NCBI GenBank assembly: GCA_030057555.1
Contig: JASGUU010000006.1
Span: 1 to 64,000 of the forward strand
DNA length: 64,000 nt
Reading direction: 5' to 3'
From: Bacillota bacterium
GTDB taxonomy: Bacteria > Bacillota > Clostridia > Saccharofermentanales > Fastidiosipilaceae
The position numbers and the translations under genes are program-made. Within the stretch, counting starts at the first letter, position 1. Each line of letters starts with the position of its first letter. Shown here one piece after another: positions 34,985 through 43,192 of the stretch. Under the pieces are notes generated by a model. That model did no database searches and was not told the origin of the DNA. It worked only from the letters and a program-made list of their open reading frames with translations.

Positions 34985-36616
34985 ATGAAAGTTCTCATCA
35001 TCGGAGGCGTAGCTGCCGGAACAAAGGTTGCTGCCAAACTCAAACGCGAAGACCGTAGCTGTGAAGTTACCATGCTGACGAAGAGCAGGGACATCTCCTA
35101 TGCCGGCTGCGGACTGCCGTACTATGTTGGCAAGGTGATCCCGGAGCGCGGCCAGCTGATCGTCAACACCCCCGACAGCTTCGCAGGTCTGACCGGTGTC
35201 ACGGTCCAGACGGAAACGGAAGTCACCAGGGTCAATCCCGGCGATAAGACGGTTGAGGCGAAGGACCTGAAGACAGGGAAGTACAGCACCTACTCCTACG
35301 ACAAGCTCGTTATCGCCACGGGTGCCGATGCCATCAGGCCCCGTATCGAGGGAATCGATCTGGAGAATGTCTTCCTGATGCGCACACCCGATGATGCCGT
35401 GGCACTTCGTGACGCGGTCGAAGCCGGAAAGATCAGGCGTGCCGTTGTTGTCGGCGGCGGCTTTATCGGACTGGAGATTGCCGAGAACCTGGATGTTCAG
35501 GGAGTCAGAGTTACGCTCGTCGATATGGCCGATCAGATCCTGCCCGGCTTTGAGAAGGGGCTCGCCGAATACGCAGCCAACCACATGATCGAGAACGGCA
35601 TCATGATCTTCACCAACACCCCGCTCGAAGCCATTACCGGCGAAGGGAAGGTTGCGGGTGTCAGGGCCGGCGGCCGCAATTTTAAAACCGACGCCGTTGT
35701 GCTCTCTGTTGGAGTCAGGCCCAATACCGCCTTCCTCGCGGATTCGGGCATCGAGCTCATGCCGAACCGAACGATCAGGACCAACGAATACCTCGAAACC
35801 AATATCAAGGACATCTATGCCGTTGGCGACTGCGCCATGGTGACGAATATCCTGACCAGGGCTCCCAGCTGGTCTCCCATGGGTTCGACGGCCAATATCG
35901 CGGGCCGCATAGCCGCCACGAACATCGCGGGTGCCAGGGAAAAACGGGGCTATCGGGGCGTGCTGGGAACCGCAGTTGTCAAGCTGCCCGGACTCAACGC
36001 CGCGAGAACCGGCCTGACCGAGGCCGATGCCGCCGAGGCGGGCTACAGTCCTGTCAGTGTCGTGACTGTTGTCGATGACAAGGCACACTACTATCCCGAC
36101 GCCTCGATCTTTATCGTCAAGATGGTGGCCGACAGGAATACCAGGAAACTGCTGGGCCTGCAGGTACTGGGCAAGGGCGCGGTCGACAAGATGGCCGACA
36201 TCGCCGTCACGGCCATGACCCTGGGTGCGACGCTCGATGATGTCGCGAATCTGGATCTGTCCTATGCTCCGCCGTTCTCGACTGCCATCCATCCCTTCGC
36301 CCACACGGTGAACATCCTGCTGAACAAGATCGACGGTGCCTTTGAGACCATCACGCCGGCTGCCTATGCGAACGGCGAAGCCAAAGACTATAAGGTCATC
36401 GACGCCTCGACGATGCCGTCCATCCCCGGAGCTCCGTATCTCGATCTCGTGAAGGTCGAGGGCGAGGTTCCCGGATATGCGAAGGACGAGAAGCTGCTCC
36501 TGGTCTGCACGAGGGGCAAGAGAGCATATATGCTGCAGAACCGGTTGAAATATTACGGATATACCAATACACTGGTTCTCGAAGGTGGCACAACTGTAAA
36601 TGAAATTGAATTATAA
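34985..36616 (+). CDS. CoA-disulfide reductase-like flavoprotein with C-terminal rhodanese domain
   Basis: A 543-residue enzyme. The FAD/NAD part has VLIIGGVAAGTKVAAKL and VVGGGFIGLEIAENL, and the redox-active Cys42 in SYAGCGLPYY that defines CoA-disulfide reductases and NADH oxidases. The dimerisation domain follows, and a rhodanese domain (about 455-543) carries the loop CTRGKR, with Cys near 507. Fusions of this kind reduce CoA-persulfide or polysulfide and handle sulfane sulfur. ATG 34985 is preferred to 34979 because AAGG is 9 nt away. It is 38 nt upstream of the sulfite reductase-like gene. Confidence 0.9.
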   Translation: MKVLIIGGVAAGTKVAAKLKREDRSCEVTMLTKSRDISYAGCGLPYYVGKVIPERGQLIVNTPDSFAGLTGVTVQTETEVTRVNPGDKTVEAKDLKTGKYSTYSYDKLVIATGADAIRPRIEGIDLENVFLMRTPDDAVALRDAVEAGKIRRAVVVGGGFIGLEIAENLDVQGVRVTLVDMADQILPGFEKGLAEYAANHMIENGIMIFTNTPLEAITGEGKVAGVRAGGRNFKTDAVVLSVGVRPNTAFLADSGIELMPNRTIRTNEYLETNIKDIYAVGDCAMVTNILTRAPSWSPMGSTANIAGRIAATNIAGAREKRGYRGVLGTAVVKLPGLNAARTGLTEADAAEAGYSPVSVVTVVDDKAHYYPDASIFIVKMVADRNTRKLLGLQVLGKGAVDKMADIAVTAMTLGATLDDVANLDLSYAPPFSTAIHPFAHTVNILLNKIDGAFETITPAAYANGEAKDYKVIDASTMPSIPGAPYLDLVKVEGEVPGYAKDEKLLLVCTRGKRAYMLQNRLKYYGYTNTLVLEGGTTVNEIEL

Positions 36617-36654
36617 AGTCAATTTCATAATTTAGAACAGGGAGGATAATGTTT

Positions 36655-37608
36655 ATGTCGACTTTGACAATCAGCGCTGAAGACACCAGAAGAGTGAAGG
36701 GTCTCGGTTTCCTGAGCAACAAGGGCACGGACAACTTCTCCGGGCGGATCATCACCGTCAACGGGAAGATCACGGCGGCACAGAGCCAGTGCATCGCGGA
36801 AGCGGCCGATCTGTTCGGGAACGGGAATATCACGTTCACATCCAGATTGACGATCGAAGTGCCCGGGATCCCCTATCACAAGATCGAGGAATTCAGAGCC
36901 TATATTGCCAAAGAAGGCCTTATGACGGGCGGTACCGGCTCGAAAACGCGTCCGGTTGTCTCCTGCAAAGGCACCACCTGCCAGTATGGCCTGATCGATA
37001 CCTTTGCGGTTTCCGAAAAGATCCATGAGCTGTTCTTCCTGGGCTACGCCGATGTGCGGCTGCCCCATAAGTTCAAGATCGCCGTCGGCGGCTGCCCCAA
37101 CAACTGTGTGAAGCCCGACCTGAACGATCTGGGTGTCATCGGTCAGCTGCGGCCCAACTTCGACGAGAGCCTGTGCATGGGCTGCAGGAAGTGCCCTGTC
37201 GAGGATGTCTGCCCGATGTTTGCCGCTAAAGTTGAGAACCGCATGCTGGTCATCGATCATGAGAAGTGCAACAACTGCGGCCTCTGTGTTGACAAGTGCC
37301 ACTTCGACTCCATTCCCGACGGCAATCAGGGCTACAAGGTCACCATCGGCGGCATGTGGGGCAAGCGCGGTCGTCCCGGTACTCCGCTTGGCAGGATCTT
37401 CGACACCGAGCAGGAGCTCTACGACGTCATCGAGAAGGCCATCCTCCTGTACCGGGAGCAGGGCATCACCGGTGAGAGATTCGCCCAGACCATCGACAGG
37501 CTCGGCTTCGAGAACGTTGAAGCTCAGCTGCTGGCGAATGACCTGCTCGAGAGAAAGCAGGAGATTCTGGATGCCGCACTGCACCTTTCGGGCGGAGCCA
37601 CCTGCTGA
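36655..37608 (+). CDS. Siroheme sulfite/nitrite reductase-like protein with ferredoxin domain
   Basis: A 317-residue single-subunit protein of the dissimilatory-type sulfite reductase superfamily. The coupled siroheme/[4Fe-4S] site is CKGTTC and GGCPNNC. Two ferredoxin clusters follow inside the chain: CMGCRKCPVEDVC and CNNCGLCVDKC. The first siroheme-site motif is CX4C, where many relatives have CX5C. Such short Clostridial proteins are probably reductases of sulfite or another sulfur oxyanion. ATG 36655 is chosen because GGAGG is 9 nt away. It is co-oriented with the CoA-disulfide reductase and yeiH. Confidence 0.88.
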   Translation: MSTLTISAEDTRRVKGLGFLSNKGTDNFSGRIITVNGKITAAQSQCIAEAADLFGNGNITFTSRLTIEVPGIPYHKIEEFRAYIAKEGLMTGGTGSKTRPVVSCKGTTCQYGLIDTFAVSEKIHELFFLGYADVRLPHKFKIAVGGCPNNCVKPDLNDLGVIGQLRPNFDESLCMGCRKCPVEDVCPMFAAKVENRMLVIDHEKCNNCGLCVDKCHFDSIPDGNQGYKVTIGGMWGKRGRPGTPLGRIFDTEQELYDVIEKAILLYREQGITGERFAQTIDRLGFENVEAQLLANDLLERKQEILDAALHLSGGATC

Positions 37609-37670
37609 TCCGGAGGACATCCGCCAGGCTTTGGCAAAGTTCCAGGGCCCGGCTGGCTGAAAGCTGAAAG

Positions 37671-37704
37671 GAGAGAGGGAAGCGTCTCGTTTCCCTCTCT
37701 TTTC
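37671..37704 (+). terminator. Terminator after the sulfur module
   Basis: GAGAGAGGGAA pairs with TTTCCCTCTCT, followed by TTTC. A strong hairpin directly downstream of the sulfite reductase-like gene and converging on the minus-strand fec genes. Confidence 0.88.
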
Positions 37705-37728
37705 ATGTCAATATGCCGCCAGAGTCAC

Positions 37729-38511
37729 CTATGCTTTCAGAGAGAACAGGTACTGTTTCTGCTCTCCGCCTCCCGCTTCGAACTCCAGACGGATCTGTGT
37801 CGATGAGACATGAAAAACCCGGTCAATCTCCCCGCTCTCAAAGACCTTTTCCGGGCTGTCGAAAATTACCACTTCTCCCTGATCCAGCAGACAGACTCTG
37901 TCGGAATACATCAGGGCATTGCCGAGATCGTGCAGCACCATGACGATGGTTTTTCCCATCTCCTTCAGCTGCCTGATGACCTCCAGAATTTCCAGCTTAT
38001 GATTGATGTCCAGATAGATGGTCGGTTCATCCAGAAAGACCAGGTCGGTATTCTGGGCCAGCAGCATCGCCAGATAGACCTTCTGGCACTGTCCACCGGA
38101 CAGCTGGCGTACATTTTTGTGGATGTATTCTTCGAGGTTCAGGCTCTCAATCGCCTGTCTGACGATGTCACGGTCCTCCTCCCGGGGCGTTCGGGAGAAG
38201 CCCAGATATGGGTATCTCCCATGCATGACCAGATTATAGGCCGTGATATTGGGTATGCTGCGGGTCTGGGGCAGGAAAGACAGCAGCTTCGCCAGCTCCT
38301 TCCCCGGGAAGGTCGCGATGTCTCTGCCGTCCAGGCTGACCGTGCCGGCCAGAGGCTTCAGTATGCTGGCGGCTGTTTTCAGAAGGGTGGTCTTGCCGCA
38401 GCCATTCTTGCCAATGATCGAGGTGATGCTGCCCTTCTCAAAAGACAGATTGATGTTGTGCAGTATCCTGGTCCGGTTGTAGCCGGCGCTGATGTCTCGC
38501 AGCTCAATCAT
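37729..38511 (-). CDS. ABC transporter ATP-binding protein, FecE/BtuD type
   Basis: A 260-residue ATPase for iron-siderophore or cobalamin import. Walker A is GKNGCGKTT, the signature LSGGQCQKVYLAML, and Walker B LVFLDEPTIYLD. The start at 38511 lies within the end of the permease gene (8-nt overlap), and the longer open frame upstream is only permease shadow. It is the last gene of a three-gene operon. Confidence 0.92.
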   Translation of the reverse strand: MIELRDISAGYNRTRILHNINLSFEKGSITSIIGKNGCGKTTLLKTAASILKPLAGTVSLDGRDIATFPGKELAKLLSFLPQTRSIPNITAYNLVMHGRYPYLGFSRTPREEDRDIVRQAIESLNLEEYIHKNVRQLSGGQCQKVYLAMLLAQNTDLVFLDEPTIYLDINHKLEILEVIRQLKEMGKTIVMVLHDLGNALMYSDRVCLLDQGEVVIFDSPEKVFESGEIDRVFHVSSTQIRLEFEAGGGEQKQYLFSLKA

Positions 38512-39583
38512 AGAGCTGCCCTCTGCTGCCCCTCGAGAGCAGCCAGAGAAAGAACGGTCCACCCAGAAAGGACATGATGATTCCCACGGGCAGCTCGTAG
38601 GGTGCAAAGATCACTCTGGCGACGAGATCGCAGGACAGGGTGAAAATGCTGCCCAGCAGGGCGGAGACGGGGAGCAGGATGCGGTTGTCATAGCCGACGA
38701 TAATGCGGGAGGTATGCGGGACAATCAACCCGACAAAACCCAGTATGCCGGTAAAGCTGATGGAGCTTCCCACCATGATGGCAGCCAGGATCAGGTAGAA
38801 AAAGCGAAATACCCCGACGTTCATGCCGAGAGACCTGGCGCTGTCGTCGCCCAGTGCGAGCACGTTCATGTCGTAGCTGCGAATCAGGGTGATGATAAAC
38901 GTGAGCACAATGAGAAGCCCGGCAAATTTCAGCCTGTCCAGGGTCACGGCGGAAAAACCGCCAATGAGAAAGGCGGCACGGTCCACCACCGCGTCGGGCT
39001 TCAGTATGATGACGGTATCGATCATGGCCCCGATAAAGCTGCCTACCGCCACACCTGAGAGGATGATGGTGACTCTGGAAGCCCCGGTCTTCTGTGCCAC
39101 CAGATAGACAAGCAGCGTCGTCACGATGGCGCCGGTGAAGGCCGCTACCGTCTTCAGGTAGAAGCTCATGGGGAAGAACACCGCAGCCAGGACGGCGAAG
39201 AGGCCGGCCCCCGAGTTGATGCCGATGATGTTGGGTCCTGCGAGAGAGTTGTTCAGCACCGACTGGAGAATGACACCCGCCACCGACAGGGCGGCGCCGG
39301 CCAGTATGGCTGCCAGTGTCCGGGGTATTCTCACATATTTGATGGTTCTGTAGACGGTGGAAGATGCATCGCCTTCCCCGAGCGCGCTGACGATGGCTGA
39401 CAGGGGAATTTTCGTTGAGCCGAAGCTGATGCTGAAAAAAACTGTGAGCGCAAGCAGGAGCAGGAGAAGAGCTATAACGGTCAGGTTATAGCTCTTCCGG
39501 CTCTTTTCCATGGCGACTGCTTCGCCATGCGATTCAGCTTTATTCAAATATCTCCGGGTAAAGAATTTTTGCAATATATTCAT
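38504..39583 (-). CDS. FecCD-family permease (iron/corrinoid importer)
   Basis: A permease of about 335-359 residues with around ten membrane helices. Family signatures are visible: FFSISFGSTKIP, RIPRTLAAILAGAALSVAGVILQ, NSLAGPNIIGINSGA, and GFVGLIVPHTSRIIVG near the ATPase contact. The start is uncertain: ATG 39583 has GGGGTG 7 nt upstream but overlaps fecB by 44 nt, while ATG 39511 gives the more usual length without a clear ribosome site. Confidence 0.9.
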   Translation of the reverse strand: MNILQKFFTRRYLNKAESHGEAVAMEKSRKSYNLTVIALLLLLLALTVFFSISFGSTKIPLSAIVSALGEGDASSTVYRTIKYVRIPRTLAAILAGAALSVAGVILQSVLNNSLAGPNIIGINSGAGLFAVLAAVFFPMSFYLKTVAAFTGAIVTTLLVYLVAQKTGASRVTIILSGVAVGSFIGAMIDTVIILKPDAVVDRAAFLIGGFSAVTLDRLKFAGLLIVLTFIITLIRSYDMNVLALGDDSARSLGMNVGVFRFFYLILAAIMVGSSISFTGILGFVGLIVPHTSRIIVGYDNRILLPVSALLGSIFTLSCDLVARVIFAPYELPVGIIMSFLGGPFFLWLLSRGSRGQLYD

Positions 39584-40616
39584 AGCTTTCACCCCAGCGC
39601 ACATTGGGCTTGTAGTGGAACAATTCCTTGGGGAGCACATGGTATCTGCCGTTCTCGACGGCAGTCAAAGTATTCCAGGCGGGGTTGCTCTGTATGCCAT
39701 CGGCCAGGGCCTGCAGGGATTTTTCGGGGTCGGCCATCGTCACGACAAAGATATAGTCCGGGTCCTCCTGGATGATGATCTCCAGGCTCAGCTCTTCGAG
39801 AAGTGACTCATGCTTTGCTGCGATGTTGACGGTCCCGAGGTCGTCCAGGATTTTGCAGGTCATGTTGTCTTCGCTTTTGGCCTTTGCACCGCTGGAAAAC
39901 GCACGAATGAACAGGATTTCGGGCTTTTCAGCCTCGGCCATGTCCGGAACCCGGGCCAGAATGTTCTCAATCTGCTCCTTCACTTCCAGGCCGTTCTTTT
40001 CATACAGCTCTTCATGTCCGGTGATGTCCGTGCAGATCCTCAGCATGTTCAGGTAGTCTGCAAAGTACTCCACCTTGAAGAAGGCGTGTACGATACCCAT
40101 CTGCCGGAAGGATTCGGCGATATTCACGTGGCCCGCCACGTCAGGGGAGAGGATGACGAAATCGGGAGAAAGAGCGATGATCTCCTCGAGGTTCGGTTCC
40201 TTGACCGTGCCAATGATATGGGTGTCGGCAGGGAGGCCCAGATCCCTTTCGCTCATGACGTCGCTGGTCACACCGATAAGCTCTCCGCCGGCCAGCAGCC
40301 AGGTTTCGGCGAACGAGCCCATCAGTGAAACGACTTTCCGGGGCTGTGCGGGCAGCTCAACGACATATCCTGCGGCGTCGGTGAAGCTGTAGTAGAGCTC
40401 ACCAGCGGTTTCTGAATCCTCTGTACTGCCTGCCTCCGTGGCAGCTTCCAGACTGGTGTTCGGGGTGACGCTGTCCTTGACGGGATACGTCTTTTCCTGA
40501 CAGCCGGTCACCAGTGATATGAGCAAAACAGGGACCAGAAGGAGATGAATCACCCTTTCTGACTGGATAGATAATGCTGAATCTCGAAATAGAATCATAT
40601 TTATGATGTTCTTCAT
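39540..40616 (-). CDS. Periplasmic-type iron/corrinoid-binding lipoprotein, FecB/BtuF type
   Basis: A 358-residue lipoprotein with lipobox LVTGC near residue 39. After an acidic linker, the TroA-like fold begins with DAAGYVVELPAQPRKVVSLMGSFAETWLLAG and includes PNLEEIIALSPDFVILSP, the strand pair typical of siderophore or vitamin B12 binders. AGAGGAA precedes ATG 40616. It is first in the operon, downstream of a near-consensus promoter. The ligand may be a ferric siderophore, heme or a corrinoid. Confidence 0.9.
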   Translation of the reverse strand: MKNIINMILFRDSALSIQSERVIHLLLVPVLLISLVTGCQEKTYPVKDSVTPNTSLEAATEAGSTEDSETAGELYYSFTDAAGYVVELPAQPRKVVSLMGSFAETWLLAGGELIGVTSDVMSERDLGLPADTHIIGTVKEPNLEEIIALSPDFVILSPDVAGHVNIAESFRQMGIVHAFFKVEYFADYLNMLRICTDITGHEELYEKNGLEVKEQIENILARVPDMAEAEKPEILFIRAFSSGAKAKSEDNMTCKILDDLGTVNIAAKHESLLEELSLEIIIQEDPDYIFVVTMADPEKSLQALADGIQSNPAWNTLTAVENGRYHVLPKELFHYKPNVRWGESYEYIAKILYPEIFE

Positions 40617-40695
40617 AATGTTTCAATTCCTCTGGCTGATATAATTACAGCTTCACTTGGAGCGCACATAAGCGCATCCTCCAGGCTGTCCTAGC

Positions 40696-40724
40696 ATTGT
40701 AGTGTTTGGGCTGTTCATTGTAAA
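40696..40724 (-). promoter_or_regulatory. Promoter of the fecBCD-type operon
   Basis: On the minus strand TTTACA (40719-40724) and TACAAT (40696-40701) are 17 bp apart. The transcript would start about 75 nt ahead of the binding-protein gene. I did not find a clear Fur box. Confidence 0.65.
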
Positions 40725-40860
40725 GAATGGCCATGGAGAAGAAAAGCAACTGCGTCTGCTCTAATTGCGTTTATCTGGAAGAATTGTGTTTATAGTGCCT
40801 GCAATTTAATAGTAATGTGACTAATAGCGCTCTTGTATTTTCGTTTCCTGTAATAGTTGT

Positions 40861-41030
40861 TCCTCCCGGGCCTGGGTGCGGGTGCCAGTGTCCGGAAGCA
40901 ATCCCCTCTCCCTCACGGGTACGGGCGGCGAAATCTGTTTTACGTTCTCTGCTCCTGTGCCAGACCGGATTTGCCAGGTCTTGTCCGGGAGAAAGCTCTG
41001 CTGCACATGTTCTGCATTCCTCAAAACTCG
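40861..41030 (-). promoter_or_regulatory. Degenerate cobalamin-riboswitch-like sequence
   Basis: On the minus strand CCGGACACTG (about 40882-40893), preceded by CGCCGCCCGTACCCGTGAGGG and followed by CCCGGGAGGA, recalls the GGACACTG and GGGAAGG core of cobalamin riboswitches. The conserved B12 box (AGYCMGRAGACCTGCC) is not present downstream, and the operon promoter at 40696 lies below it. It may be a decayed leader or a chance match. Confidence 0.22.
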
Positions 41031-41044
41031 GTGTTCTCGGGGAA

Positions 41045-41340
41045 CGAACCCTTTTCCTGCGACCTGATGTCGCTGTACCTGATCGCCGGAAAGTCGGGGA
41101 GCGGGTCTGGCGTCATCGCGCTGACCATGTCGATGGAGGCAAACTGACAGGTTGACGGCGACGTGTCTCCATGTTCTCGGGATCGGCGAAGACCACCCGG
41201 TTCAGGACCTCGGCAACCCGGGCGTACGCGCCGTTGTCAAAGTCCCCCTGCGCCCGGCTCAGAATCGTCTCCTTCGTTTCGAACGCGACGACAGGCAGGC
41301 CACCTCCTGCGAAGTGATGGCACGGCACCGCTGGTTCCGC
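41045..41340 (-). pseudogene. Decayed alkylsulfatase (MBL-fold) gene fragment
   Basis: On the minus strand one frame reads ETILSRAQGDFDNGAYARVA then EVLNRVVFADPENMETRRRQ, which matches the alkyl-sulfatase dimerisation domain of SDS-hydrolase (YjcS-type) enzymes. After about 41155 the homology switches frame to ASIDMVSAMTPDPLPDFPAI, a later part of the same family. The metallo-beta-lactamase half and roughly 50 residues between the two pieces are missing. It is a frameshifted, deleted relic. It is closer to canonical alkylsulfatases than is the intact gene at 45887. Confidence 0.7.
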
Positions 41341-41680
41341 ATCCGGTCGCTTGACAGCTGTACAGGAAGTGAAGAAACTGGCCTAACACCTAATACTAGA
41401 CGGAATTTCTTTTCAAAACACACCCGTTTTCCGGTAAAATAGTATGTAAATCCGTTGCAGAGTTGTTCGCACAGCTTGTGCAGTGTCACCTGGCGCCTGG
41501 CGATCTGTCGTCTCAGAATGCTGCTTCCGCAGCAGTTGGCCACGGACGCGAGTCGTGTTTTGCATGGCAGAAGCTGGTCCTACAGGAGCTTACACAGTTT
41601 CTCAGATGCCAGGACTCCCTGTTACTGCTGTTTTAACATCTGCCTGGAGACACAATGATCGTTAGAGGAGCTTCAAGCAA
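41341..41680 (+). promoter_or_regulatory. Upstream region and promoter of the LuxR-type gene
   Basis: TTCAAA (41412-41417) and TAAAAT (41435-41440) are separated by 17 bp, a plausible promoter giving a leader of about 230 nt. The leader has no recognised riboswitch. No gene is supported in this stretch. Confidence 0.5.
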
Positions 41681-42760
41681 GTGGATTGCATGGCGGAGAA
41701 GGTTCACAGCGACAGCGCGGGGTGTAAATCGGAGGATGCGTTTGTGGCTGCCCGGAGGCACGGTGAAGGAGCGAGGGCTATCCTGGAATATCTGTTTCCC
41801 GATCTGACTCTGGGCAACGGTTCACCAGACGACCCGGTTGTGGCGCTGTCCGATGAGGAAGAAGACGCAGTCGCAAATATGGTGCACTTCTTTTTACAGG
41901 CGCGATATGAGGAAGCCTCTGCCGAGGCCATACGCTGCAGGCGCAGCCGTCACCCGGAAATACGTGAACTGGCGTTGCTGGGACATGTCATGACCAACGT
42001 GGCACAGCACAATACCGAGGCTATCCTGAATGACTTTCAAACCCTGAACGTGAAAGCGCAGCATCCGGAAAACAGGCGAGTTGCCGTGCTCAATGATGTT
42101 TCCCGTTTCGTTTTGTCGGTCTTTTTCCATCTGAGTGAAGATATTGCTCCGCTGCCGCAGGTAGATTTCCGCGATAGTTCCGAGGGCATCCGGCTCTTTT
42201 CACTGTACGCGCGGTCTTACGCGCATTATCTGCAGCAGGAATATGCACAGGCGCTGGGTGTGGCTGAGGCGGCGCTGTTGATGGCTGCTGATCGTCATCA
42301 GATCATCAGCATCTACCTGAATCTGGCGGCTTCCATGGCGGCCATGAATCTGTCCCGTTTTGAGCAGGCCGACCAGTTCTTTCTCCATGCGCTGGAGCTG
42401 GCCATTCCGGACGGATACATCCAGCCCTTTATCGGGCATCACGGACCATTGCAGGGAATGGTGGAGAAACACATCCGTGACCGGGAACCAGAACTGTACA
42501 AGCTGATCGCGGAGAAGGTCGTGCGCTTCAGAGGCGGATGGACGAAGATTCACAATCCGCAGTCCCCCGACAAGGTTACCGACCTGTTGACTCCCTACGA
42601 ATATGCACTGGCCATGCTGGCAGCCAAGGGCAGGACCAATCAGGAAATTGCCGATTTCATGTACCTTTCTATCAACACGGTGAAATCCTACCTTTCGGTG
42701 ATTTATCAGAAGCTCGGCATTACAAAACGTACCGATCTGAAAGCGTGCTTGAGCAAATGA
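41681..42760 (+). CDS. LuxR-type transcriptional regulator with helical-repeat sensor region
   Basis: A 359-residue regulator. A long all-helical N-terminal region (about 50-260) has TPR-like repeats such as ARSYAHYLQQEYAQALGVAE and LNLAASMAAMNLSRFEQADQ, like MalT-type sensors but without the ATPase. The C-terminal HTH (about 295-355) reads LTPYEYALAMLAAKGRTNQE...NTVKSYLSVIYQKLG. GTG 41681 has AGAGGAG 10 nt upstream. It opens the signalling/NRPS region and is a likely cluster-situated regulator, an inference from position. No receiver domain is present. Confidence 0.88.
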   Translation: MDCMAEKVHSDSAGCKSEDAFVAARRHGEGARAILEYLFPDLTLGNGSPDDPVVALSDEEEDAVANMVHFFLQARYEEASAEAIRCRRSRHPEIRELALLGHVMTNVAQHNTEAILNDFQTLNVKAQHPENRRVAVLNDVSRFVLSVFFHLSEDIAPLPQVDFRDSSEGIRLFSLYARSYAHYLQQEYAQALGVAEAALLMAADRHQIISIYLNLAASMAAMNLSRFEQADQFFLHALELAIPDGYIQPFIGHHGPLQGMVEKHIRDREPELYKLIAEKVVRFRGGWTKIHNPQSPDKVTDLLTPYEYALAMLAAKGRTNQEIADFMYLSINTVKSYLSVIYQKLGITKRTDLKACLSK

Positions 42761-42874
42761 CAGATCATGACCAGGGTGGACGCTCTTTCCGACTGGCAGC
42801 CGCCCCGGCGCCATACCGTGTCATTGTTCTCCGGTTCTCGAAGCGCCCTGACGTCAGCGGGGCAAACCTGCAAT

Positions 42875-43192
42875 CTAGTCGGCCTGCTCGCTCAAAGGCA
42901 GAATGTGAATCCTGCTGTCGAGATTGGTCAATCTGAAGATCTCCAGCACATCGCTGCCCACGTTGATGACGGAGAAGTCAGCCTCCAGGGTCATGGCCTT
43001 TTTATAGGCGGACACGACCTGCCGGAGTCCGGATGAAGAAATGTACTCCAGCTCCCTGAAATCGAGCACAATCGATTCCGCCTCCGTGATCTTCTCCATC
43101 TCCGCTCCCAGGGCAGGCGCCGACTCGGTGTTCATCCAGCCTGCCGTGTGGATAATGAAGTCGAGATTGTTCTTTTCTACTGTAATGGTCAT
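42875..43192 (-). CDS. Anti-sigma factor antagonist (STAS domain)
   Basis: A 105-residue single STAS-domain protein of the SpoIIAA/RsbV type. The phosphorylatable serine lies in YISSSGLRQVV (about residues 50-60), preceded by SIVLDFRELE. Its ATG overlaps the stop of the PP2C phosphatase gene by 4 nt, so the two are co-expressed. In partner-switching systems the unphosphorylated form binds an anti-sigma kinase. No sigma factor gene is nearby, so its partner may be the ATPase domain of the phosphatase or of the MATE transporter at 57817. Confidence 0.93.
   Translation of the reverse strand: MTITVEKNNLDFIIHTAGWMNTESAPALGAEMEKITEAESIVLDFRELEYISSSGLRQVVSAYKKAMTLEADFSVINVGSDVLEIFRLTNLDSRIHILPLSEQAD

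Noticed and set aside
37729-40616. Assignment of the FecBCD genes as the dedicated siderophore importer of the NRPS product
   Set aside because: It is possible, but the genes are on the other strand, have their own promoter, and are separated from the NRPS by signalling genes; nothing in the sequence links them.
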